From: Serilophus lunatus
Lineage: Eukaryota; Chordata; Aves; Passeriformes; Eurylaimidae
Assembly (NCBI GenBank): GCA_013399895.1
Contig: VXBA01001255.1
Location: 3,206,692-3,270,691, forward strand
Direction of reading: 5' to 3'
DNA: 64,000 nt
The notes below the pieces were generated by a model. It made no database searches. It saw only the letters and a list, made by a program, of their open reading frames with translations, and was not told where the DNA came from. Of the stretch, positions 47,101 through 59,900 are shown one piece after another. Every line of letters begins with the position of its first letter. The first letter of the stretch is position 1. A program made the translations under genes and the position numbers.

Positions 47101-48676
47101 ATCTCTCGGTAGTGAATATAATACTGAGACAAACTGCTTGAAAGCAACTGTGTCCAGTAACAAGATTTGGCCTGGCAGAGCAGACCTACTAATGTGGAAG
47201 CGGACGTGGGGACTGGTTGTACAATATCAATGGCTTTAATATTCTCATAGGTTCAGTAAAGACTTGGGCATTGGCATCTTTGAACTTTGTACTAACTTAT
47301 ATCTCTTCTTTTTTCTGGGATGAAATGCTGAAGATTTCCTATGGCAATTCATGGCCTTGGGTGTCCCATTTGACAAGGAAAGCTGTTTTGCAGCAAGAAT
47401 TCAATCCAGGACAACAGGAATCTGTGTAAAATGTCTCAACTTCAACTCTAAAACTGAAGCCAAAACAATCAGTAGCTACTACTGAAAAATGTACAGTGAT
47501 CTTACTTTAATTCAGTCCTTGAGGCACATTTAGCACACTTTTGTTCCTGCATGAAATAACAATATTTAATGCATTAGAGAAGGCAAAAGGAACAGGAGCA
47601 TATATGTATCATAATATAATAAATATTGTCATTATACTGTATTATAATAGTTGTATTTAAATATCAAACGTTTCAATATTTCATATAAGTCCTTTGGATT
47701 TGGTCCAACCTAAAAATCATATTTACCCAAACTTAAAAATTTTGGGGAGATTTTTTTTTTTTCCCCCCTGAATATACCTGTCTATTTTTAGCGGTGATGT
47801 TGTTCTGGCTAGTTTTCTTTACCCTAACAGAGGTGACTCCACAGCACATTTCTTTTGACAAAAACACACAAAACCAACACGGATCAGTTAACACAGATGA
47901 CATCTTTAAACTTGAATACATTTTTTCACTATAAACGCCACCAGTCAACTTTCGTGTAGGTAGGTTTCCATTGTTAGTTGTCAAAGTCTTCTTGAGTGGA
48001 TTTCCCACTGTGTCACTTTTGTGTGAGTCAAATCAAGATTATAGGTAACAGAGAAGAAAAAGAAAAAGAAGAGAAGGTTAGACCCTCATTTTAGAGTTTA
48101 AGAAAAATCTACCAGCAGGTTGCAGTTCGAGTTGGTAATATACATGAAAGGGGGAGTCCAAGCCGTGTCACAGGTATCACTATATTAGGCTTTCAGGAAA
48201 AAGCATACAAAACACATATTGTAGTGGTCACACACAGAGACATAAATTTAGGAACAAGATCTGCCTTAGCTTGAACATAGTCAGCTCTGATAATAAGGAA
48301 CAATGGACCGAAGCTATTATGAAACGAAACCCAGGTGCCTGAATGGAGGGAGCTTTTAGTTGAGTTCTCCTGGAATAAAAAAAGTCTAACTTTTTTTGAG
48401 ATATATGTTGTCCTAATTTTTCTCTGTTCTCACTTTAGAAGACAGCTGACTTTATTTGGGATTTGATTAATGACCATGATTAAGACGTTCTATGCTGAAA
48501 TTTTTTTGGAGTAGCATTTAAACGAATTTTTTGTTTCATGTTTGGTGTCTTAAATCATTACATTATCATTGGGATTCTGAGTGTACAAGAAAAACATGCT
48601 AAGGTATCCTCTGCATTATACATTAATGGATGAGTTTCAGATACTTTGTAGTAATTTGAGTAGTTTCTAGTCTTAC

Positions 48677-48845
48677 ATGGAATCACAGAATATTCTGAGT
48701 TGGAAGGGATCCACAAGGATCATCAAGTCCAACTCCTGGCCCTGCACAGAACCACCCCAAGAATCCCCTCTACCAGGCTTTGGTACTGTTACCACTTCCC
48801 TGGGAAGCCTCTTGACCTGTGTGGGATGTCAACAGGCTGTTGAGA
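48677..48845 (-). mobile_element. CR1 LINE 3' end fragment (minus)
   Basis: On the + strand the segment begins GGAATCACAGAAT and continues GAGTTGGAAGGGATC, ATCATCAAGTCCAACTCC and AGAACCACCCCAAGAATC. This is the reverse complement of the CR1 3' UTR consensus common in birds. It then continues, with gaps, into ACCACTTCCCTGGGAAGCCT. The element is therefore in minus orientation, 5'-truncated and internally deleted. Confidence 0.88.
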
Positions 48846-51800
48846 TGTATCTAAGACAGCCAGAGGACTGGGAGAGCAGAAACCTTCAGTAGAACTTGAA
48901 GAGTCGCATATGTAAGATGGATGAAGGCAAATCCAGGCTGTATGAAGTACCTGATGATGCGTCATCTCCAGCTGAGGTATTTGCATGTAAATTTGACTTT
49001 TCTCTAATTCTAAGTTTGAGAGATGCATGCATAGGTCTTTGATCATACTGAAGGCCTTTTCTCTTAGCTAAAGGGATTATCTCATATAATAACCAGTGTC
49101 ACTATTGCTAGGAGTAAACAAGCTTAATATCAGAAATTTGTCCTTTATTTTGCATTAACCAGAGGTGAAGAGCTTCCAGTGGAAACCAGTGCATCTAGTC
49201 CTGTTGAAGTAAGCCTAGTGTGTCCATACCATGAAGTAGTACACTCCTAGAGTTTTGCCTAAAAGCGTGAGTGTTGTGGGAACCCACCTCAGGGATTCAG
49301 TATTGTGAAGCGTTGTTCTTTCGACTCAAAGGAGCAGTCAGAATATTTTGGGGACAGATAAAGCTGAGGTACGCTTGTATTCAGGTCAAATGGGCCTTTT
49401 CTCCCCTGCAGAATCAATGACAACTCTTGGATTTGCATTAGTTTTAGTCAGTAAAAGGTTAATAGTATTAAGCACAAATATTTTGGCCCATTGTGCAAAA
49501 CATACAAATATTCAAGGGTGTTTGTGCTGAGGCTTTTGGCTGGATCTCTACAAAGAAACAAGCAAGAAGCCAAACATATGTTCTGGTGTTCTAGTCTTTG
49601 ATTCTTAATCATGTTCTGTGCTTGCATTCAGAGGTTTGCTTTGGGACCATCTCCATTATGAGAAAATATGACAGAGAAATCAAACACAGAGGTTATGCAT
49701 AGCGGTGCAGTGTTCCTATGTGAAGGGGAGCTTTTGTAAGCACTAACATTATTCTTCTTTTGACAGCAGCCACACATTTTCACTTGGTTTATCTTAACTG
49801 GGAATAACCCCTAAGACAGGATGTCTCCGGGCACTTCAGAGAAGTGCTTTTTTGAAGGCAAAGGAAATTCTGTTACAGGGGTGAGCCTCACATCTCTCCG
49901 ACAGTTAACAATCCTATAAATACCACTGCGGAGTACAGTGTGTGTCCATGGCTGGTCTCAAGCACAGCTGCAGTGCCTGGCTTGTGGCACAGGAATATTC
50001 TCTTCATCTAGGAGCATGTTCCCCAGCTTTACTAATACTTGGCTCCCTGAGGCAGACTAAACCAGCTCTGGCAGGCCATACAGAAGGCACTGGCTGGGCA
50101 TGTGAACTAGGTGATACGTCATGGCACGGGAAAAATTGAGTACCAGCTGCCACAAAGAGTGAAATCTGAGCTTCCCAGGAACAGAAAAAGATGGAAACTA
50201 AGGTTTTGGGCTGGGTTTGAGTTCATTTTAACCTGACATTATTCTCTTCTATGGCTATGAAACACCTCAGGAATGGTTTTCCTATTTTGTCATGGCATCA
50301 TCCTTTTGCCCTCTTAGTTTACCAGGAAAGAGTGCTTACTCATAAGGTGAACTCTCCTTTTCCTTCCCTTTTTTTGCCTAGAAATGTTCCCCTTTCTTTA
50401 TTTTTCATTTTCTTCTTAGCAATTTAAAATAGGCAAATGAAAAAAGTTAATCAGTATATGGAGAAATGCAAAAATTATCAAAACCCATTGGCCAATTCTA
50501 AAATGCATTTCATCTCTTTTGTAACTGTTTGCACTTTGGTAGTTTTGTAATTACAAGGGAATGTACTTCACTGGATAGATCTCATATCTGATATATCTGC
50601 AAAGGAAAAGCCATGAAGTCAATGGAAATATTTCAGTAACCTAAGGTCAAGCTGTAATTTCTGGAGAAAACAGAAACTCAGTTTCTTTCCTTCCAATCAG
50701 TCTTGTCATCTCTTCTTCCTCACATGTGCAACTTAATTTTCCAATGCCCATTTCTGTCTTACGACCACTGAGGTATGTGGCAGGTGTGAAAACCTGATCT
50801 ATCAGCTGTTGAAACCAATGGGTTTTGGTCACAGCTTACTTTGCATTAGGATCTAAATTGCTCTTTCTGCTGAAAATATTGTGAAACATTGGTCAGGAAT
50901 TCATAAGAGGAAAATGGAACTGAATTCAGGCAACACCCTGCACCAACAGAGAACACCAAAAACACCAGTGGCAGGAAGAACATCATCCACTGGCCAAACT
51001 GCAAGATAAGTAAACCAGAAATAACATGGGGCAAGGAAGAGGCCAATTAATTCCATTAGAAGAATGTCATCTAGCAAGAAGGAGACACTGTATAAAGTGA
51101 AGATTAATGTGGCAGTCTGCCCATCTATCACAATCCTTTTTTTATTTAAGATGCTTATTAGCATCTTATATTTCAAATTAAATATTTATAGTTCTGTTAA
51201 TAGAATGCAGGAAGGAGACCCATCGCAGAGGTTGGGCTGTACAAGTTGTCCACTTACGTAACTTAGATCAGCGAAGTTTGGGATATTCATGTTTGCAGCT
51301 TTGTCATCATTCATATTTTGTGGCTGCAGGCTGGGGTGGCATCTAAGCTACCTCTAAGCATGTGAGTCCCCTATCCATGAATCTGTGTACCTTTTCCTTT
51401 CCTGCAAAGTGTTTTGTGGGCATCAGCTGTTTTGGGCTTCAACAAGTCTTCTAAGGGATTCTGTGTCGTAGCCTCTATGGTTGACAGGGCAATGCTGTTA
51501 TTCCCATTCTCCCACACAGAGACTCCTGCAGCTTTTAAAGGACATGCAGAGAAGCAGAGCCAGCTTTGTGAATATATAGCCCCACCATTCTTATTAGATT
51601 CCATGAAAGATGAGAATAGCCCCTTTGATGCTTTCAGTGAGTGCTGACGCCTTTACCAATGTTGTGAAAGGTCATTAAAGAAGAGCTGGGAGGGCCAAAT
51701 TCAAGTGGTACTCATGGGAGTGTTCCTTGGGATGTGGAACTAGTCCAGGAAAAAATGTGAAAACAGAAGTGATTTATATTGAAATAAGTGTTACGAAGAC

Positions 51801-54543
51801 AGCAGTGACCACTGAAATGTACACAACAATAACTCTGAACAACCTCTCTGGCACACTCTGCTGTGCCATCTTTTTAACCCTGGAGGAGGTGACTGGGAAG
51901 AGAGATTTAGAGCAGATCTGTGGGATTGATATGAGTGAACGGATCTAACTTCTATCTAGGTGCTTCTGGGTTCTCATCAGCCTCTTTCAAGGCATGAGGG
52001 AAACCATCTTGTTCCTCTGTGATCTGCTCCCTGGGATACAGATAGCAGGACAAAGCAGTCATTCTCTTTTTCTCCTATGGTAAGTGGTCTCTGCCCTTTT
52101 GATATTAAATATATGGGGTCTTTCCAGAAGGGTAGTGCAAAATGTCAAAGAGATAATGTATTTAAGCATTCATCTAGTTTGCAACCATTTTATGCCCATC
52201 ACACAAAGACTTAGAAGGCTTCTCACTTATTTCTCTGCACTCATCATGCTGCCATTGTGGGACCAGAAGATAATGAGATGAATAGGAAGCATTTCCACAG
52301 CATGAGCAATGTAGGAACATCATTATTAATGTTCGTACAAAATATCCCATCTCTACATGATGTCTACATATCTGAGATACAGCCCTCTGCCAGATATAAA
52401 AAAACATGCCCATCCAACAGTGATCTGTTACTTAATGGAAAGTCTGCTCAAATTTCAGTTTAAATTGCATTTATTATTTATGTCTCAAGTACAGAGTATG
52501 TATACTGAATATGTCTTGTAGTTCTAGAGGATTAGCAGTTTCTATTTAAACAGGGAGATATTGGCCCAGAAGGATGTTGAACATGTCCATATTCAATATT
52601 TAAAAATGGTAAAAATCCTTTGAAATCAGTGCAAAAAAAAAAAAAAAAGATAATGAATAGCCTTTTCTCTGTACACTGAAGTGCTCATTTTCATGCAACT
52701 GGGGTCAGTACCTGCAGCTTTGCTCCCAGTCACCAGTCTTTTCCCCTCTGGCTCCTGGTGGGTTAAGTGAGCACTCCTCCTGGGTGAGCGTGCCAGCCTG
52801 AGGGCAGAAGCTGTAAGGATGGGGTTCAAAGGGATGTGCAGGGGTAGAGATGGACAGCTACATGTGTGGTGCTGTAGGTGATGCAGTGGCACTACCTGCA
52901 GGTAAGTGTTACACTACATAATAATGTTTTGATTTTGGTCACCTTTTTCTCTTTGTTGCATGCTGGCTAGCAGGTATAGCTTTCAAATATAGTCTTGAGG
53001 TGACATTTTTAATGTAGTTAATTTCTGACGCTCGTTACTTGTGGTTTAGTCACAAACAGCTCATTGCACACATGAAGTGCTCAGCAACACACGTGTGATG
53101 TCTCTTGTCCTTGCTTATGCAGGTTGCTTGCCATCAGGCAGTAATGGGTGCCTATTGCACTGCAGATCTCACTAGTACAGCGAATCCAGGTGTTTGAATG
53201 ATTAATTGCCAAGACATTTGGACTTAGCTGGCAAACTTTTTGTTTCAGGTTGGTTTTTTTCCTAATTTTCTTGGAACAATGCAATTTAATCTTCTCACAC
53301 TAATTCCTTCATATTCGTATTTTCTATAGTGGACATTTTGAATGCTTTAATTAAAGCTGTACCCAGAAGTACACGCTGGAGCAGATGGAAGAAAGACCTA
53401 AGAATTTCTTGATATTTTATGGGTTGGACAACAACTACAACCTGATCCAACAAATTTTCTTGTTCTCAAACATTTTACTGTCAATACACTCCTCAGGAAT
53501 GTACTCAAGAGTTGTTTGGGGACATGGAAAAATATTTACCTCAGCCTTCCACAATTTATTACTTATTGTTTGAAAAAGTTGCCTCTTTTCTGTGCCAACA
53601 TTTATCATCTTGGGAACATACTGGAATATAGCAGTGATATTAAACAATAATATGCTCTTTGTGGGATAAAATAATATTGCTGAGCCACTGCAGAGGAAGC
53701 CAAAAACCACATGTGAAACGGTTCCTTTGGAAGGGCAAAAAGTCTCAAAGTTTGTTAGCAAATAATTTAGCTAGTGGTGCAGACATCAAATGACTTCGGC
53801 AGCACTTGCAAAGCTATTCCGAATATGGATTTTCCCTGGAGTGCTGAGGCACAAAGCCACTGTAATGAAGGTTAGAACCATAAGAATAAGAATCCTTCAC
53901 TCGTAAAAAACAATAATATGAAAAGAAAAAAAAAAAAGGAACAACTTGCAGAAGATTTAAAGGAAGAAAGAACAGATTGTGAGTCTTTCAGCAATTCGTC
54001 TGAATTTAATTTCTATTTTCATGGCCCTGAATTAGGCACTGCCTTAGTTTCTTGGTGGGGGTGGCTTTCAAGGTTCTTTTTTCCTTCTTCACCCTGGCTG
54101 AAGAGGGAGAGACTCTCCTCCAGTCGTTCAACTGCCTTCTTAGCCGAGCATTTCTTGCACATCCATACATTTTCTTCTCCCTACCACCTAAAGCAGTCTA
54201 ATACTTTCTCATTTGTAGAGCCTTATATGTGGTAGAGATGTGCCATACAAAAAAGCACAGCTACAATTGCAGCATTCTTTAAATATTTCCTTAAAATGCC
54301 TCCTTGCTGAATTGCCCATGAAATAGTTGATGAGAGCGACGCAGTCCTGTGTGTGCAGTAAAAGTCATGTCCTCAAGGATTTCCTCACTGTCTAGATATG
54401 CCTGCCTATGAACTCTTCTTGTAGGACATCCAGTAAGTTTAGGAGAGGAGAGGCCATCTGTACGGTAGTGGCTCGATGCAGGCTGCTACAGAGAGCCCTT
54501 GAAGCTTCTTCCATAACCCATAAATTTATTACTATATGAATCA
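48846..54543. other. Intergenic DNA
   Basis: No coding exon was recognised. A run of 16 A lies at 52633-52648. A near-perfect donor CAG-GTAAGT occurs at 52902 without a convincing partner exon. Open frames here are short and unrecognised. Confidence 0.65.
52633..52648 (+). repeat. Poly-A tract (16 A)
   Basis: A run of 16 uninterrupted A. No retroposon body or target-site duplication was recognised around it. Confidence 0.9.
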
Positions 54544-55015
54544 TTTATTATTATGAATCATAGATTAGTTTAGATTGGGAATGACCTCTATGATCATCAA
54601 GTTCAACCATTAACCCAGCACTGTCAGGTCCACCACTAAACCATGTCCCCAAGTGCCAGAGCTACACATCTTTTAAGTAATACGTGGGGGGATTGTGACT
54701 CCACCGCTTCTCTGGGCAGCCTGTTCCAAAGCTTGACAACCATTTTAGTGAAGAAAATTTTCCTGATATACAACCCACATTTCCACTGGTGCATCCTGAG
54801 GCCATTTCCTCTCACCTTTTTGCTGGTTACCTGGGAGAAGACACCAAACCCTAACTCACTAAAACCTCCTTTCAAGTAGTTGTAGAGAGCAGTGAGGTCT
54901 CTTCTGAATCCCCTTTTCTGCAGTCTGAACACTCCCAGCTCCCTCAGCACCTCCTCATTAGACTTATGCTCCAGCCCCTTCACCAGCTCCCTTCTTTGGA
55001 CACACTCAGGTCAAT
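54544..55015 (-). mobile_element. CR1 LINE 3' end with reverse-transcriptase ORF tail (minus)
   Basis: On the + strand it starts with TATGAATCATAGATTAG and carries GATCATCAAGTTCAACC, CTTCTCTGGGCAGCCTGTTC and later the region encoding, on the minus strand, the C-terminus of the CR1 ORF2 protein. The minus-strand frame 54636-54983 contains KGLEHKSNEEVLRELGVF, R-D-L-T-A-L-Y-N-Y-L-K-G-G, K-V-R-G-N-G and LWNRLPREAVESQS, all signatures of the end of CR1 ORF2. About 470 bp remain, the element is 5'-truncated, and this stretch of frame is still open. Confidence 0.93.
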
Positions 55016-55925
55016 GCAACACAACAGTTAATTTGAGACATATCTTGAACCACCTCTCTCTTTTGAGTGGACTTCATCTTGTTCACCTGAGTACCAGGAG
55101 CTCTGTGCTGTTCAGCAACTGAATCTCACACCTTCCAAATAAGACATCCCTAGTTGGACCCTCTGTGGGTCCCTCTGTGCTGCCCTAGGAATGCAGGAGT
55201 GTGCTGAGACAGCTGAGGGGACCTCAGCATGGAGGGGGCTGTGATTTTCCCAGGAGTTGGTGGGGTGCAGTTGCCCCATTTCAGCTGATTGCTGAATGTG
55301 TACCCATTTCTGCACAATGCAGGGCATGTTATTTAACCTTCTAAAGACTCACCTGCCCTACGGGTGACACTGGATGCGCCAAAGAACAAATACCAACTTT
55401 TATTCCCTATTGATGTTTGCGAAGGAGAAAAGAGGGGAGGTAAAGGATTGATTCTGGGCCTGAAGGAAGAAGAAACAGCATCAGACACAATTGGTAAGCT
55501 GAAAGAGACAGAGCAATTCTCAAAAAAAAAAAAATTAATAACTACTAATAAGGGCTTATTTGACTACTGAGTTTAGGTTGCAACGGAACCAAAGAGTCCG
55601 GCGTGCACTGGAATTGTCCCGTCCCACCTCTGAAGTGCTCCCACCTGAAGGGTAGGGTGCCCCAGTTTCTTGAAAGTGCGCTCTGGAGTTGACACAAGGT
55701 GTGAAACAAATCTTTGAACCCTGGGTGCTTTGCCCAACTCCTGTACCTTTATTAGAAGCCCAGAAGCCAGCATGGAATAAGCAGAGTAACAGTACAGCGC
55801 GGCACATTTTTATAGCAAGGCCAAATCTTTATTATGCTTCTTGGCCCAGTTTAGTGGAGAACACTGCTGGGCTTGATTTCAGTTTTGATATCATACACCA
55901 AGGCTGCAGACCCTTAAGAGTACAA
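55016..55925. other. Intergenic DNA between CR1 fragments
   Basis: No repeat family or coding sequence was recognised. A 12-A run lies near 55521-55532. Confidence 0.6.
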
Positions 55926-56300
55926 GCTGGAGAAAAGAACATAGAAAATGTTAGGAATGAGAAAAGGCCATTCAACACATTGATGCTTGTCTCTTGTAAT
56001 ACAGCGTTTCCCCCAGGATAGCATCTAATTGCTTCTTGAACGAGCCCACTGTCTTTGCCTCAACAACCTTGCCCAGTAGGCCATTCCAAACATTTATTAT
56101 TCTTTGAGTGACAAAGCACTTCCTTATGTCTCCTCTGAATTTGTTTTTTGAACTTCCATTTATGCCCCTGATCCTGTCATCTGTGCAGTATCAAAAGTAG
56201 TAACATGCATTGATATTATCCATTCAGCGAAGATTTTTGTATACTTCTGTTAGACCCCCCTTAAATGTCCTTTTTTTTTTTTTAGGTTGAATAGATTGAG
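55926..56300 (-). mobile_element. Ancient CR1-like LINE fragment (minus)
   Basis: On the + strand GAACATAGAAAATG is followed by AAAAGGCCATTCAACAC, CTCAACAACCTTGCCC, GGCCATTCCAAACATTTATT and TTTGAGTGACAAAGCACTTC with CTTATGTCTCCTCTGAATTT. These strings resemble the reverse complement of old CR1/L3-clade 3' ends as found in turtles and crocodilians. It is more diverged than the 54544 copy. The subfamily cannot be named by eye. Confidence 0.65.
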
Positions 56301-56845
56301 GGTTTTTTTCACCTTTCAGTAACTTCTACAATTTTATCCTGGAACCAAGTTGAGCAAAAATATTTGTTAAAGCCTGACTTACATTAGACCACACTGAATG
56401 GATGTATAAAGTCTACCGTGGAAACACATTTCAGTAAGGTTTTTTTCTCCCAATCCTTTAGAGACTAAACTATCATTTAGTTTCCCTGATGCTTGCATCT
56501 GGTTATTTTGACAAAAACTAACTAGGAAGAGGGCAAGAATAAAAAGCTTGATACAAAATTTGGAAAAAGCTGATGAGCTTTAATATTTTTCAGTTATACT
56601 GTGGGCTTCTCCCCCTCACTTCTCTTTCTCCAAGTAATGGGGTTTTCTGAAAAAGGAATTTCTTATCATATGGGATTTTCCATGTGCTAGCGCTCTTCAG
56701 AGTCCATATGAAGAAATGTCAAAATGCATCTGTGATCCCCCCAAAAGCCATAGAATCAAACAGTCTCAAGTTCAACTCTCATTCACTTCCACAAGTGAGG
56801 TGAATAGTTCATTACCTTTTTGGATGAAATTCTACAGCATGTGTT
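56301..56845. other. Intergenic DNA
   Basis: AT-rich sequence with no recognised feature. CATAGAATCAAACAG near 56749 is faintly CR1-like but too short to call. Confidence 0.5.
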
Positions 56846-56930
56846 ATGTAGGAGGTCAGAACTGATGATCTAATGGTCCCTCCTGGCTCTAAAAACTATC
56901 TACAAATAAAGATTATAGATGAAATATATA
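56846..56930 (+). mobile_element. Old CR1-like 3' terminus (plus)
   Basis: The string GGAGGTCAGAACTGATGATC followed by TAATGGTCCCTCCTGGCTCTAA resembles the 3' terminal segment of older CR1 elements (consensus of the type 'gatctaatggtcccttctggcctta'). It lies in the orientation opposite to the neighbouring copies. It is short and diverged. Confidence 0.55.
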
Positions 56931-59900
56931 TGCCCTGCACAAAGTAAAAAGCAGCAGGCTTTGGGTGGGAATAAGAAGTCAAGGAAAGGAATTTTGCCTT
57001 AGCCCTTTCCCAGATGCTGGACAAACAGCTATGAACATTAGCCTGATGGCAGCCGTGTTTACTTACTCATTGTCTCTTAATATTTTTCATATTAACAATG
57101 TGGGGCATTTTTAGGTGATCTGTAAATCTTTTATTTTTCTCTGAATTCCTTCCTGATGCATTTCTAGGAATATGAGATCTGAGCAAGATGTCCAGGTTTT
57201 CCCTACAGCCCTTGGCCAAGCTGGGATTATTTCCTCATGGGTTCTTCACAGATGCAAAGTCTTCCCACAGCATCTCCAGGTTTGGAATCAGGTAAATTAG
57301 TATTGGCACTGACTGGTTTAGACAAAGCACTAAATCGTTTATGGTTTGGACATGAGTTTGTTTGGCATCATTCTGTGTATTTTCTGTTTGCACTGTGGGA
57401 CCCAGACATGCTGCTAGATCATCTCAGTTGAGGAAATCATTCTTCTTTCCCCTGGTTGGGACCATAGCAGTCAGTCAATCCTGTGCTGGTGTTGTGTAGG
57501 ACTATACTGGATCATCTGTGGGTAATGAGTAAGTCAGCCCCATAGGTCTCAGGAAATTATTTTTGCTATTATACTACCAGGGAAAGAAAACTGACGTATG
57601 AGGTGGTAATTATTGGGATCACGCTTCAGTTCTTCTCTGAAAAATCTGAACAATATTTGCTTTGCTCTAGGCCCTGGGAATCTCCCATGATTTGTCAAAA
57701 AATAATTGTTGGTGTTACAATAAATTTGTTGTTCAATTTCCCAAGTGTTCTGGGTTTTATGCAGTGTGGAAAGCTGATTTGTTTTTATTCATATTTTCTC
57801 TATATTCCCTTACCCATTCCCTGTCATTATCTTTATTTCTACAGGTTTATTTCTCTCCAGTGTTTTCTAGTTGTTCAAACTTTGTGTTTGTATATTTATT
57901 TAAAGGCAGATTTCAAAAGAATTCAGTCTCTCAGTTTACTGAAGGATTCAACTTCTTGCCAGTACTTCATCTCCCCTGGTATTTTTGTGAACACTCTTGT
58001 TCTCCTTACCCGTCTATCTAACACTAACCTCTTTGGTCTCCCAGCTACTCACGTCTGTTGCTCACAAACCTCGGAGTTCTGGTTTTGAACTACAATCCCC
58101 TTATATTCAGCATGTCTTTGGACATTATATGCTCCTTGTTCTACGCCTTGTTTTTGTAGAGGAATTCTGAGGCTTCTTGAATTGACGTATTTTTAGAAGC
58201 CAGACACATTTTCCAGCACAGATAGATTTCCATTTTCTCCCCTAAGAGGGCTTCATTCCTATCCCACGTAATGCTGCTGTGGGAGCTGAGGAGTACCGGG
58301 AGCCCAGTACTGGGCACTACCATGAGAGATGATGCAGGGGCAGGGTACCAGAGGGTGAGGCTGGCCCAAGTCTTTTGTCTGTCCCAGGCTTCCCCTTAGG
58401 TTCTAGGGAAGTAATTTATTCTTTCTGTTTCAGCACACCTGTACAAATCCTGATTTAAACCCATCTTTAACATGAAGCTACAAAGAAAATTTTAGAAGTG
58501 ACTGAAGGTGTCAGGCCCATATGAAGGGCATTGCTGCCCAAGCACCACTGTGGCCCAGCATCGAGTGTCATGCTTATGCTCCCTGGGAAGGTCTTCCTCA
58601 CTCCTTATGCAGTACGTGAGTCTCCCACCAGGTGAACCTGCAATGCAAAGAATATCTGTCACTTCTCTAGGATCAGAGCTGCCAGAAGAGAAGAACATCT
58701 CTAGGAGGACTAGGACCACGATAGCTCTGTGTCCTGGCAGAGGTGATGCGAAAAGGGCTGTGTGAGGCTTTCGTTATCTTTGGCAAGCTGTTCCTTCCAT
58801 TCTGTCCAGTGTTTCAGATTGTTAGGACTGCTTGTCCTGTCAGGCCTACCAAATATAACTAGAGCATTCACTGGATTTAAACGTTTTCAAGTGTTTACAA
58901 CCACATCTCCTCCCCAGGGGAGCCTCTGAATCGGGCTGCTTGCTGTATTGTCTTTGGCGAGGTCTATAGAGTTTCTGAATTTATGCGCTTAAAAATCAAT
59001 GAGCCTTGGTTAGACAAGAACCCAAACACTGTGACTCCACTCCTAGGATTTCACTGGGATTATGTGAGATATAAATAAACCTCGGGTTTCTTAGCCTTCA
59101 CAGTCTCTATCAAAATTTTTTAAGTCAATTTAAAATTATGGCTAGATATGCCATGTGACTCACACCTGAAAACATAGGTCATCTTTATGTGGTAAGATGT
59201 GAGAAGATATTTAAATATTACATGAATTGTAACCCCGGGCTTCTGCAGCCTCTGCCAGCCAAGAGTTAGTGACAGCAGCCCCTGGTAATGAAAAGCCTGG
59301 TTGTATAAATATTATCATTCAGCTCTGGGCTCTTCTGTGCCATGTAGATCTCATGTCCAGCTTGCTCCCCAGGGCAGTTGGGTGGCAAATGCAGGCATGC
59401 AGGTATGTCCACAGCCAAGCCTGCCCTCTCTACACAGCAGGCAGCATGAATGCCAGCTTTCTCCGCCCTGGACTTCGGAGCTCCCCAGACGCCCATTCAG
59501 ACTCTTTGAAAGTGAAATGTGTAGAATTTGGGCTTATGCTTAAAATACAGCCCAGCCATCCCTAAAGGAGCACACTGGGACACCCTCACCTGGTGTGGGC
59601 CATGTGGCCAAAGTCCTCGTCACAGGCTCTCGCTCTCCGCTGCAGTATTTTTTGTCAAGCTGAAGTAAACAGGATTCTCCCTTCTTCTTTGGAAGAGCCA
59701 TGAAAGAGGCATGGAGAGATGGAAGAAAAACTTGAAGAAAACAGAGAGACAAAAAGAAAAGAAAGAGAGAGACTGAGAGGGATAAAGGCAAAAGAAATAG
59801 CTGTCTCAACAGTCAAGGGAACGGGTGATGTGCCATCTCCTCAGTATGAAGAGGTTGTGTGGGAAAGGGGACATGACAGATAATATATCAAAGGAAATGA

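Larger units (their letters stand above)
39623..48676. other. Intergenic DNA downstream of TCF7L2
   Basis: Nine kilobases contain no recognisable coding exon. In other vertebrates the region 3' of TCF7L2 is gene-poor before HABP2, and this fits. The segments 41870-42180 and 43330-44120 look like complex, possibly conserved, non-coding DNA. T and A homopolymers occur near 40725 and 45740. The open frames here (for example 39595-40020 minus, 45995-46420 minus) match no family I know. Confidence 0.65.

Noticed and set aside
52881..52901. Near-perfect donor CAG-GTAAGT in the spacer
   Set aside because: No credible acceptor or open frame upstream pairs with it. A lone donor motif is not evidence of an exon.
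57603..58088. 161-codon open frame in the spacer
   Set aside because: The hydrophobic Phe/Leu/Ser-rich composition follows from T-rich DNA. A second frame overlaps it on the same strand and no family is recognised.
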